Shown: positions 1 to 6,102 of the stretch, one piece after another
How positions within the stretch are numbered: the stretch's first letter is position 1
How the letters are laid out: every line of letters begins with the position of its first letter
Source: an uncultured Clostridia bacterium
Lineage (GTDB): Bacteria > Bacillota > Clostridia > Oscillospirales > CAG-272
NCBI GenBank assembly: GCA_945485605.1
Contig: CALYSG010000034.1
Location: 1-13,728 of the forward strand
Direction: 5' to 3'
DNA: 13,728 bases
Position numbers and translations under genes: made by a program
The notes under the pieces: generated by a model
What the model saw: the letters and a program-made list of their open reading frames with translations, nothing else
What the model was told of the DNA's origin: nothing
Databases searched by the model: none

Positions 1-1042
1 CGTAGCCCTGCAAAGCGCGGATGCCGAAATCGTGAAGCCCGGATATCGTCTCTGTGTCAGCGGGACTTCCTCCGCAAATGAGAAGTGAAAGTCTTCCTCC
101 GAGGGTGTCATGTATTTCGGCGAATATTTGCCGTCTGACAGTCATTTTGAGCGGGCCGGCGGCGTTTGTGAGCTTTATGACGCGGCGGACCTTCTCACCG
201 ATACCTTTTTTCTCGATATTATGCCATATCTTTGAATATATCCTGTTCAGTACGAACGGAACGCAGAGTATAACGGTCGGTCTTACCTCTCTGAGATTTG
301 TCGAAAGGTGGTGCAGTCCCTCTCCGTAAGCGACTGTTGCACCCCCGAAGAGAGGATAGAGGAAGCCGCAGATGCGTTCATAGCAATGTGTTAATGGGAG
401 TACCGAGTATAATACTTCCGAATCTCCGATCGGGAGCATCCTTGAAAGCTGGCTCAGAGTGAAGCAAAGGTTTGCATGCGTCAGCTCGGCTATTTTGAGC
501 TTACCTTCCGTACCTGATGAGACGGCAAGCTCGGCTACCGACCCGGGAGTGAGAATGTGATGCCCCGGCTTTTCTTTACTGCCTCGGATAATAAGGGCTC
601 CGAGCTGGGAGAAGGAGATGGTTTTTATACCTTTATTTTTGAGTGCGGTCGCGATCTCTGTACATTCGTCACCGAGAATTGCGAGGGGGGAGCCGCAGTC
701 AGAGGCGATGTCCGCAAAGGTATTCGGATCGATACTGCGCGACAGCGGGAGCGCGGTTCCGCAGTAACAGGTCACTGCAAGGTACACCATGCCCCAGATA
801 TATCCGTTTTCTCCCGCGATCACGATGTTTTTACCCTCATAGCCGTCGGCTCTGAGCGCCGCGCCGAGCGAATGAGCATTTTCACGTAAGGTCTTGCGGG
901 AAAAATTTATATAGCGGTTTCCCGATTTTGCCGAGACCGCGACCGAATCACCTCTGCGCTTTGCCTCGTTGTTCAGGAGTGTGCGTAGTGTATTCCCGCT
1001 TTCGGGAATACCGGTATTCTTTTCACGTGTGGTTTCGGACAT
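1..1042 (-). CDS. Long-chain acyl-CoA synthetase (AMP-forming), C-terminus cut by window edge
   Basis: The family activates a fatty acid with ATP to an acyl-adenylate and then passes it to CoA. Only the first 347 residues are present; the family usually runs past 500, so the C-terminal lid domain lies outside the window. Seen: the AMP-binding P-loop VSSGTEGKLK at residues 174-183, which is looser than the common TSGTTGxPK but fits the family pattern as I recall it; the LPLTHCYER motif at 215-223 (long-chain enzymes usually have LPLxHxxER/Q); and LQGY at 344-347, the beginning of the QGYG-TE motif. The ATG at 1042 has AAGGAGGC just upstream (1047-1054). It is the last visible gene of the leftward operon, 25 bases after the cation exporter. 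The class is clear; the exact acyl substrate is not. Confidence 0.88.
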   Translation of the reverse strand, partial: MSETTREKNTGIPESGNTLRTLLNNEAKRRGDSVAVSAKSGNRYINFSRKTLRENAHSLGAALRADGYEGKNIVIAGENGYIWGMVYLAVTCYCGTALPLSRSIDPNTFADIASDCGSPLAILGDECTEIATALKNKGIKTISFSQLGALIIRGSKEKPGHHILTPGSVAELAVSSGTEGKLKIAELTHANLCFTLSQLSRMLPIGDSEVLYSVLPLTHCYERICGFLYPLFGGATVAYGEGLHHLSTNLREVRPTVILCVPFVLNRIYSKIWHNIEKKGIGEKVRRVIKLTNAAGPLKMTVRRQIFAEIHDTLGGRLSLLICGGSPADTETISGLHDFGIRALQGY

Positions 1043-1067
1043 TTTTGCCTCCTTGGCTTGATCATTT

Positions 1068-2237
1068 TCAGCAACGGTCGACGGTTACGACCGCAAAATA
1101 GTTTTCTCCGATGGCAGATACTTCTTTATTTACGCGTTCGGTGATATCGCTATCGGTCATTTTCAATTCAAACGGCGCCGAAATGTCAAATATAAGGTTT
1201 GTGTGAGTCTCACCTTCGACAAATCGGAAATCGTGTATCATAAGCCTTTCGTCGATCGATGAAACGGCGGCGGCTATTCTTTCACGAAGCGCATTGATGC
1301 GATCGTTATCGGTTACTATCGGATCCATATGGACGGTCGCAACGTATCCGTACTTTTCGCGAAGCTCTTTTTCTATATTGTCTATCATATCATGAGATCT
1401 GAAGATATCTTTTGCACCGTCGACCTCGATATGCAGCGAAACTATGCATCTTCCGGGGCCGTAGTTGTGTATGAAGAGATCGTGATATCCGAGCGCACCG
1501 GGATGTTCCGAGATAACGGAAGCTATCGATTCCTCTATACTGCCGTCCGGAGCCTCACCGAGTATGGCGTTCTTCGCAGCATTGAATATCTTGATCCCGG
1601 AGACGAAGATCAGTACGCCGACGATAAGTCCCATGATTGCGTCCGCCTGCCATAGGGCGGGGAAGAAGTATGTCAGAACAGCCGAGCCGAGGACTGCAGA
1701 GGTAGACAGAGCGTCCGAGAGGCTGTCGGCTGAATTAGCCTTCATTATCGGCGAGTTTATCTTCTTGCCTATCTTTCTGTTGAAGAAGCAGAGCCAGAGC
1801 TTCAGAAGTATAGCCGCGCCGAGGATAAAGAATACCGCTATGTGCGTTTCGGATTCGCCGTTTCCGGAGAAGAGCTTTTCAAACGATTCGGTCACTATAT
1901 CGATCGAGGTATGAAGAACGAGGAAGGATACGAGCATGGAGGTAACGTATTCGATCCTTGCGTGACCGAATGGATGCTTGCGGTCGGCGGGCTTTGCCGC
2001 TATTCGGAAGCTTATGAAGGAGACGACCGACGATCCCGCGTCGGCAAGGTTGTTCATAGCGTCTGCACAGACCGCGACCGAGCCTATCTTTTTTCCGATT
2101 ATGAGCTTCGAGGAAAACAGCAAAGTGTTGATTATTATCGCAACGATGCTCACCATCGTCCCGTAGCGTCTGTGCACCTCGGGAGACGAGAGATTTTGCC
2201 TGTCTTTAATAAATAGTTTACATAGTAATTCTGTCAT
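1068..2237 (-). CDS. CDF-family cation exporter, manganese-type residues (MntE-like)
   Basis: A cation diffusion facilitator that should export a divalent metal in exchange for protons at the cytoplasmic membrane. The 389-residue product has about six membrane segments (roughly 28-225) and a long cytoplasmic C-terminus with the dimerisation fold plus an extra domain (about 310-389). The transport-site positions read N62 and D66 in TM2 (ADAMNNLAD) and D171 and D175 in TM5 (ADSLSD). From memory, an N-D-D-D set marks Mn2+ exporters such as pneumococcal MntE, while zinc exporters such as CzcD have H-D-H-D. The ATG at 2237 is chosen because the family begins M-T-E-L-L-x-K-L-F-I; it overlaps the end of the kinase gene by 20 bases and has only a weak ribosome site, so translational coupling is likely. 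A TTG at 2270 would add 11 residues unlike the family. CDF membership is certain; manganese is inferred. Confidence 0.9.
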   Translation of the reverse strand: MTELLCKLFIKDRQNLSSPEVHRRYGTMVSIVAIIINTLLFSSKLIIGKKIGSVAVCADAMNNLADAGSSVVSFISFRIAAKPADRKHPFGHARIEYVTSMLVSFLVLHTSIDIVTESFEKLFSGNGESETHIAVFFILGAAILLKLWLCFFNRKIGKKINSPIMKANSADSLSDALSTSAVLGSAVLTYFFPALWQADAIMGLIVGVLIFVSGIKIFNAAKNAILGEAPDGSIEESIASVISEHPGALGYHDLFIHNYGPGRCIVSLHIEVDGAKDIFRSHDMIDNIEKELREKYGYVATVHMDPIVTDNDRINALRERIAAAVSSIDERLMIHDFRFVEGETHTNLIFDISAPFELKMTDSDITERVNKEVSAIGENYFAVVTVDRC

Positions 2238-3093
2238 TTCCGTATGCGAGATCCCCGAGCAGAGGCTCAAAGGTCACACCCTCCCGCACAGGCGATGTAA
2301 ATTTTAATGAATATTCTACCGCGCGGCGTGTAAAGTCTGCCGCACCGATTGCAGCATCAAGAAAGCTCTCCTGTTTAAGAAGCTTTCCGAGCATTACCGA
2401 GGCGAAAAGCTCACCCGTGCCCGGATATCCCGTGCCGACACGAGGGCGAGAGAAAAAGCTGCCGTGACCGCCCGTGAAGGTATAGCAACCGATATTTCCG
2501 TTACACGAATTAATCCCGGTAATCACAATGTCGGCGTCGGTTAATCTCTCCATTTTAAGGCAGATATCAGCTGCAAATGCTGCCGCATCCGTCTCGCTCA
2601 TTTTTTCCGTGTCCTCGTATTCCGTTCCGGTAAGGTAGCACGCTTCTGTAAGGTTTGGAGTTATTATGTCCGCACTTTTGCAGAGCTTCCTCATCCCGGC
2701 GGCAAGCCTGTCGTTGTATGTTGAATACAGAGCTCCGTCGTCTCCCATAACGGGATCGATGAATCTCAGGCAGTCCTTCTTTCCGAATCTGCAAAGAAAA
2801 TCCGAAACCACGGAGATCTGCCGTTCACTTCCGAGAAACCCGGTATATACAGCATCGAATTCGAGCCCGAGCCGTGAGAAGTGATCTTCTATCCCGACCA
2901 TGTCGTCGGTGAGATCGCGAAAGTAAAGGTCGTCAAATCCGCCGGTGTGAGTCGAAAGCAGGGCCGTCGGAACAGGCACTGCCTGTATTCCCATAGCCGA
3001 AATTACGGGTATGACTACCGTCAGTGCACATCTGCCGAAGCATGATATATCGTGTATCGCGGCGACACGCATGATCCTTTCAGATGAGGGCAT
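2218..3093 (-). CDS. Pyridoxal/pyridoxamine kinase (ribokinase superfamily)
   Basis: Phosphorylates pyridoxal, pyridoxine or pyridoxamine with ATP in the vitamin B6 salvage route to pyridoxal phosphate. The 291-residue length is normal. Seen: the N-terminal substrate region HDISCFGRCALT at 14-25, TALLSTHTGGF at 43-53, the DPVMGDDGALY nucleotide-side motif at 113-123, PNLTEACYLTG at 146-156, and the anion-hole motif near 225-228. That last motif reads G-T-G-E where the superfamily normally has G-x-G-D, so the usual catalytic Asp is Glu228. The ATG at 3093 is supported by AGGAGG eight bases upstream. It sits 24 bases after the first metal exporter and overlaps the CDF exporter start, so all three are probably co-transcribed. 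The family is clear; whether the symbol pdxK or pdxY fits cannot be told from sequence. Confidence 0.9.
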   Translation of the reverse strand: MPSSERIMRVAAIHDISCFGRCALTVVIPVISAMGIQAVPVPTALLSTHTGGFDDLYFRDLTDDMVGIEDHFSRLGLEFDAVYTGFLGSERQISVVSDFLCRFGKKDCLRFIDPVMGDDGALYSTYNDRLAAGMRKLCKSADIITPNLTEACYLTGTEYEDTEKMSETDAAAFAADICLKMERLTDADIVITGINSCNGNIGCYTFTGGHGSFFSRPRVGTGYPGTGELFASVMLGKLLKQESFLDAAIGAADFTRRAVEYSLKFTSPVREGVTFEPLLGDLAYGNDRITM

Positions 3094-3117
3094 AGGGTCC
3101 TCCTCCTTTTTCCTTTT

Positions 3118-4044
3118 TCAGAGTCCGAGCAGTCCCGAAAGCCCCGTAAGATTGAACAGAAGTCCAAATCCGACTCCCGTGAGGTAGAGAGTCAGCAGAA
3201 TAAGCAGATTTTCGCGGATTTTGCCGCGGTTCGTGCGGAAGAGGATCAGTACTCCTACTCCTGCACCCGCGAAAAGTCCTGAGAGCGCCTGCCCTGCGTT
3301 TATGACTCCTTCTGCATAGAGCTCGGTGAGCACGACAGACGCCGCACAGTTCGGGATAAGACCTATAAGTCCCGTGATGAATTCTCCGAGAACGGGCAGT
3401 CCTTTTATGAAGCCGCCTATCCTTTCCTTGTCTATTCCGTTCTGCTCAAGAATGAATATCGCCGTACCTACCGCGAACATGACGGCGGCTATGAATACGA
3501 GTATCTTACCCGAATGGATCAGCGCCGAGAGAAACACCCCGTGTTTTTCACAGTGACAACGATCGTGCTCACACATCTCGCAGATCTCTTCTGTTTCGGT
3601 AGCTTTTGCGATAGGTCTTTTCTTTCTCGCAAATCCGACGGCAAGGTCTGTAATGAAGCCCGCGAGCATAGCGCATACGACCTTGACGGCTATGAGCTTC
3701 AAGGGGAGTATCCAGCCTGTATTTTGCCTGACCGCGGAAGAAAGCATCACGAGAAGCATTTCATCCGATGTCGCTAAAAATATCGCAATAAGCGTTCCGA
3801 CGGTTATGAGTCTTCCCGAATACAGCCCCGCGGCGGCAGCTGAGAAGCCGCACTGCGGAAGTGCGCCGAGAAGGCTTCCGAAAAGAGGTCCGAGACGTCC
3901 CGCCTTGCTTATGGCTTTTTGAAATCTGCCGCCCGTTTTGTGTTCGATTATCTCCATCAAGAGGTAGGTAAGAAAGAGAAAAGGAAATAGCTTAAGAGAG
4001 TCTATTACACAGTCGAGAACGACATCTGATAAAAATTCCGCCAA
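3118..4044 (-). CDS. Putative manganese/arsenic-type efflux permease (ArsP_2 / DUF2899 family)
   Basis: A polytopic membrane protein of 308 residues resembling the family called 'putative, 10TM heavy-metal exporter' or 'putative manganese transporter'. Two halves share a motif: PQCGFSAAAAGLYSG at 63-77 and PNCAASVVLTELYAEG at 231-246, each followed by a Gly-rich hydrophobic stretch, which suggests an internal duplication. Between them (about 152-168) is a cytoplasm-sized loop ECCHCCH-like in content: C155, C158, H160, C163, C165, H168, a likely metal-binding patch. The start is TTG at 4044, supported by GGAG eight bases upstream and by the promoter 32 bases further on; the next in-frame ATG is at residue 30, inside the first membrane helix. 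It is the first gene of the leftward operon and shares it with a manganese-type CDF exporter. Substrate not proven. Confidence 0.78.
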   Translation of the reverse strand: MAEFLSDVVLDCVIDSLKLFPFLFLTYLLMEIIEHKTGGRFQKAISKAGRLGPLFGSLLGALPQCGFSAAAAGLYSGRLITVGTLIAIFLATSDEMLLVMLSSAVRQNTGWILPLKLIAVKVVCAMLAGFITDLAVGFARKKRPIAKATETEEICEMCEHDRCHCEKHGVFLSALIHSGKILVFIAAVMFAVGTAIFILEQNGIDKERIGGFIKGLPVLGEFITGLIGLIPNCAASVVLTELYAEGVINAGQALSGLFAGAGVGVLILFRTNRGKIRENLLILLTLYLTGVGFGLLFNLTGLSGLLGL

Positions 4045-4052
4045 TTTCAGTA

Positions 4053-4058
4053 CTCCGT
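4053..4058 (-). promoter_or_regulatory. Ribosome binding site supporting a TTG start
   Basis: On the minus strand the bases ACGGAG stand eight bases before a TTG codon at 4044. No ATG is available nearby in frame, so this site decides the start of the efflux permease. Confidence 0.7.
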
Positions 4059-4075
4059 AAAAATAATTAATCTAT

Positions 4076-4104
4076 ATTATACCATCGGTCGGCGAATATG
4101 TCAA
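4076..4104 (-). promoter_or_regulatory. Consensus sigma-A promoter of the leftward metal/B6 operon
   Basis: On the minus strand TTGACA (4104-4099) and TATAAT (4081-4076) are separated by exactly 17 bases, a perfect match to the housekeeping promoter. Transcription should begin near 4069, leaving a leader of about 25 bases before the TTG start at 4044. That is too short to hold a manganese riboswitch, so any metal control would have to come from a repressor or from codon-level effects. Confidence 0.9.
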
Positions 4105-4110
4105 GTCAAA

Positions 4111-4148
4111 GGAAACATATTATGCCGGTGCCCGGAAAACATTATTAT
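4111..4148. repeat. Imperfect direct repeat and short palindrome between divergent promoters
   Basis: GGAAACATATTAT at 4111-4123 recurs as GGAAAACATTATTAT at 4134-4148, starts 23 bases apart (about two helical turns). The spacer and the edge of the second copy contain CCGG-TGC-CCGG (4125-4135), symmetric apart from its centre. The pair lies upstream of both -35 boxes, a fitting place for a regulator that serves both directions. No known operator consensus was recognised. Confidence 0.4.
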
Positions 4149-4162
4149 TGAACTTCACGTAG

Positions 4163-4191
4163 TTGACAAAACGTGCCGGATACAGTATAAT
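4163..4191 (+). promoter_or_regulatory. Consensus sigma-A promoter of the miaB-mutSL arm
   Basis: TTGACA at 4163-4168 and TATAAT at 4186-4191 are spaced by 17 bases, again a perfect match. The start point should be near 4198, about 29 bases before the miaB ATG. The two -35 boxes of the divergent promoters are 58 bases apart. Confidence 0.9.
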
Positions 4192-4226
4192 ATTATATTG
4201 CTTATATTTTTCTATTCGGAGATGCT

Positions 4227-5639
4227 ATGTCGGAAATAATCAGTATGCTTAATGCAAGTACCGGCTCGGCGGCAGAGAAAGTCAGAACGCTTCTTCGCTC
4301 GCGGTCGGGCGACGGAAGGCTGTTCAGATATTACGTGCGAACCTTCGGATGTCAGCAGAACGAGGCTGACAGCGAGAAACTTGCCGGACTTGCCGAGCTT
4401 ATGGGATATGTAAAAACCGAAGAGCCCGGTGCGGCGGACCTCATAATCGTCAACACCTGCGCGGTGAGAGAACACGCAGAGAGAAAGACTCTCTCGATAA
4501 TCGGTCAGTACAAGCATATAAAAGAGAATAACCCTTCGCTTGTGATCGCAGTCTGCGGCTGTATGGTGGGGCAGGAACACCGCCGCACCGAGCTTAAGAT
4601 GCGCTATCCTTATGTCGATATAACTTTCCCGCCCGGGTCCTTGCATCTTTTCCCCGGGATGCTTCTTGATCGCCTGCGCGGTGGGAAACGGAGCTTTGCT
4701 GCCGAGCCGGAGCAGCCCGACGTTGCGGAGGATGTGCCGGTAAGGCGCGAGTCGTCATACCGCGCGTGGGTGTCGGTGATGTACGGTTGCAACAATTTCT
4801 GCACATACTGCATAGTACCGTATGTCCGCGGACGAGAGCGCAGCCGACGTCCGGATGATATAGAAGCGGAGGTCAGGGGACTTGTCACCGAAGGCTACCG
4901 CGACATTACTCTTCTCGGGCAGAACGTGAACTCTTACGGCAGAGGCAGCGGATCTGACTGCACATTTCCGCAACTTTTGCGAAGACTTGCTTCGATCGAG
5001 GGCGACTTCGTGCTTCATTTTATGACGAGTCATCCGAAGGACGCGACACGGGAGCTTATCGACGCTATCGCCGACGAGAAGAAGATAGCAAAACAGCTCC
5101 ACCTTCCGCTCCAGTCGGGAAGCGACAGGATCCTTAAGCTGATGAACCGTCACTATAACTTCGGAGAATACAGGGACAAGCTCGCATACCTGCGTGAAAG
5201 GATCCCCGACGTATCCGTTACCTCTGACATAATCGTCGGCTTCCCCGGTGAGACCGAGGAGGATTTCGAGGCGACTCTTGAGGCCCTGCGGGAAGTCAGG
5301 TACGACCGGATCTTTTCCTTCATCTATTCGCCGAGAAGCGGTACTCCCGCGGCAAATATGAAGGATCAGATACCCGATAACGTCAAGAACAGCCGCTTTG
5401 AGAGGCTCGTTGCGCTTCAGAACGAGATCTCGCTTGAAAAGAACAGACAACTCGAGGGTGAGACTCTTCGTGTACTCTGCGACGGAGTGAGCAAGGGTAA
5501 CGGCGGTATGCTTGAAGGAAGGACGGAACAGGACAAAATAGTGATATTTGCGGGCGATCCGTCTCTTTCGGGGCATTTCGTTAACGTAAGAGTCACGCGC
5601 GCCGAGACCTTCAATCTCTACGGAGAAATCATAAAATAA
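4227..5639 (+). CDS. miaB: tRNA (N6-isopentenyl adenosine-37-C2)-methylthiotransferase
   Basis: A radical-SAM enzyme with two [4Fe-4S] clusters that adds a methylthio group to isopentenyl-adenosine 37 of tRNAs reading UNN codons. In 470 residues: the N-terminal MTTase domain with its three cluster ligands C42 (RTFGCQQN), C78 (NTCAVR) and C112 (CGCMVGQ); the radical-SAM C188-x3-C192-x2-C195 (GCNNFCTYC); GQNVNSYG at 231-238; and a C-terminal TRAM domain (about 405-468) for RNA binding. YVRGRERSR and SHPKD are also typical. The length fits Clostridia, with about 30 extra residues before the conserved domain. The ATG at 4227 follows GGAG (4218-4221). It heads the rightward arm, 25 bases before the YlbF-family gene, the same adjacency as ymcB-ymcA in Bacillus subtilis. 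RimO is less likely because of the Q-Q-N and N-T-C-A-V-R motifs. Confidence 0.96.
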   Translation: MSEIISMLNASTGSAAEKVRTLLRSRSGDGRLFRYYVRTFGCQQNEADSEKLAGLAELMGYVKTEEPGAADLIIVNTCAVREHAERKTLSIIGQYKHIKENNPSLVIAVCGCMVGQEHRRTELKMRYPYVDITFPPGSLHLFPGMLLDRLRGGKRSFAAEPEQPDVAEDVPVRRESSYRAWVSVMYGCNNFCTYCIVPYVRGRERSRRPDDIEAEVRGLVTEGYRDITLLGQNVNSYGRGSGSDCTFPQLLRRLASIEGDFVLHFMTSHPKDATRELIDAIADEKKIAKQLHLPLQSGSDRILKLMNRHYNFGEYRDKLAYLRERIPDVSVTSDIIVGFPGETEEDFEATLEALREVRYDRIFSFIYSPRSGTPAANMKDQIPDNVKNSRFERLVALQNEISLEKNRQLEGETLRVLCDGVSKGNGGMLEGRTEQDKIVIFAGDPSLSGHFVNVRVTRAETFNLYGEIIK

Positions 5640-5664
5640 AAATTATATAAAGGAGAAACAACCA

Positions 5665-6054
5665 ATGACCATCGAAGAACTTGCCGCAGAGCTCGGCAAA
5701 ACGATCAAGGAAGACAAGAGAGTAGCCGAACTGAATGCTGCACGCGACGCCTTTGACGCCGACATGAACCTTCAGACCTGGCTCCGCGAATACGAGGTAC
5801 AGCAGCAGGCACTGCAGGAGCAGGCGGGTCAGTCAGACCCCGACAGACTCCTGATCGCCAAGATGCAGGGAAGAGTCGACGAGCTTTACAAGCTGATCCT
5901 CAACAGCGAGGTGTTTGCGAGGCTCAGCGACGCTCAGAGCGCCGTCAACGAGCTTATGGAGAACGTCAACAACATTATTACCTACAATATCACGGGAGAG
6001 CTTCCGCAGTCATGCACTCACGACTGCTCGAGCTGCGGCGGTTGCCATCACTGA
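5665..6054 (+). CDS. YlbF/YmcA-family protein with Cys-rich tail (possible RicA-like subunit)
   Basis: A 129-residue, mostly helical protein of the YlbF/YmcA (Com_YlbF) family. In Bacillus, members YmcA and YlbF join YaaT in the Ric (Y) complex, which carries iron-sulfur clusters and promotes mRNA maturation by RNase Y as well as development. Seen: a charged helical N-terminus (1-50), the motif AKMQGRVDELYKLILNSEVF at 65-84, SAVNELMENVNNII at 92-105, and a tail CTHDCSSCGGCHH (117-129) with four Cys (117, 121, 124, 127) and two His, suited to a metal or Fe-S site. AAGGAG precedes the ATG. Placement directly after miaB and before mutS matches ymcA in B. subtilis, which favours a RicA role, though a single family member cannot be assigned by sequence alone. 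Confidence 0.85.
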   Translation: MTIEELAAELGKTIKEDKRVAELNAARDAFDADMNLQTWLREYEVQQQALQEQAGQSDPDRLLIAKMQGRVDELYKLILNSEVFARLSDAQSAVNELMENVNNIITYNITGELPQSCTHDCSSCGGCHH

Positions 6055-6102
6055 TTTTTGACTTGGACCCGTAAATTTCTTTAAGGGACGGAGGTAGCTC
6101 TT

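Noticed and set aside
174..590. Altered P-loop SSGTEG in the acyl-CoA synthetase as a sign of inactivity
   Set aside because: Glu at that place is allowed in the family signature as I recall it, and the conserved Lys is kept.
2238..2270. TTG start at 2270 for the CDF exporter
   Set aside because: Adds 11 residues unlike the family, while the ATG at 2237 gives the typical M-T-E-L-L-x-K-L-F-I start.
4045..4075. Manganese riboswitch (yybP-ykoY type) before the metal operon
   Set aside because: The leader after the consensus promoter is only about 25 bases, too short for this RNA.
4755..5576. 273-codon minus-strand open frame inside miaB
   Set aside because: Covers the radical-SAM and TRAM coding parts of miaB; its product has no domain-like pattern.
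6058..6086. Promoter before mutS (TTGACT, then TTAAGG after 17 bases)
   Set aside because: The -10 match is poor; mutS is more likely read from upstream.
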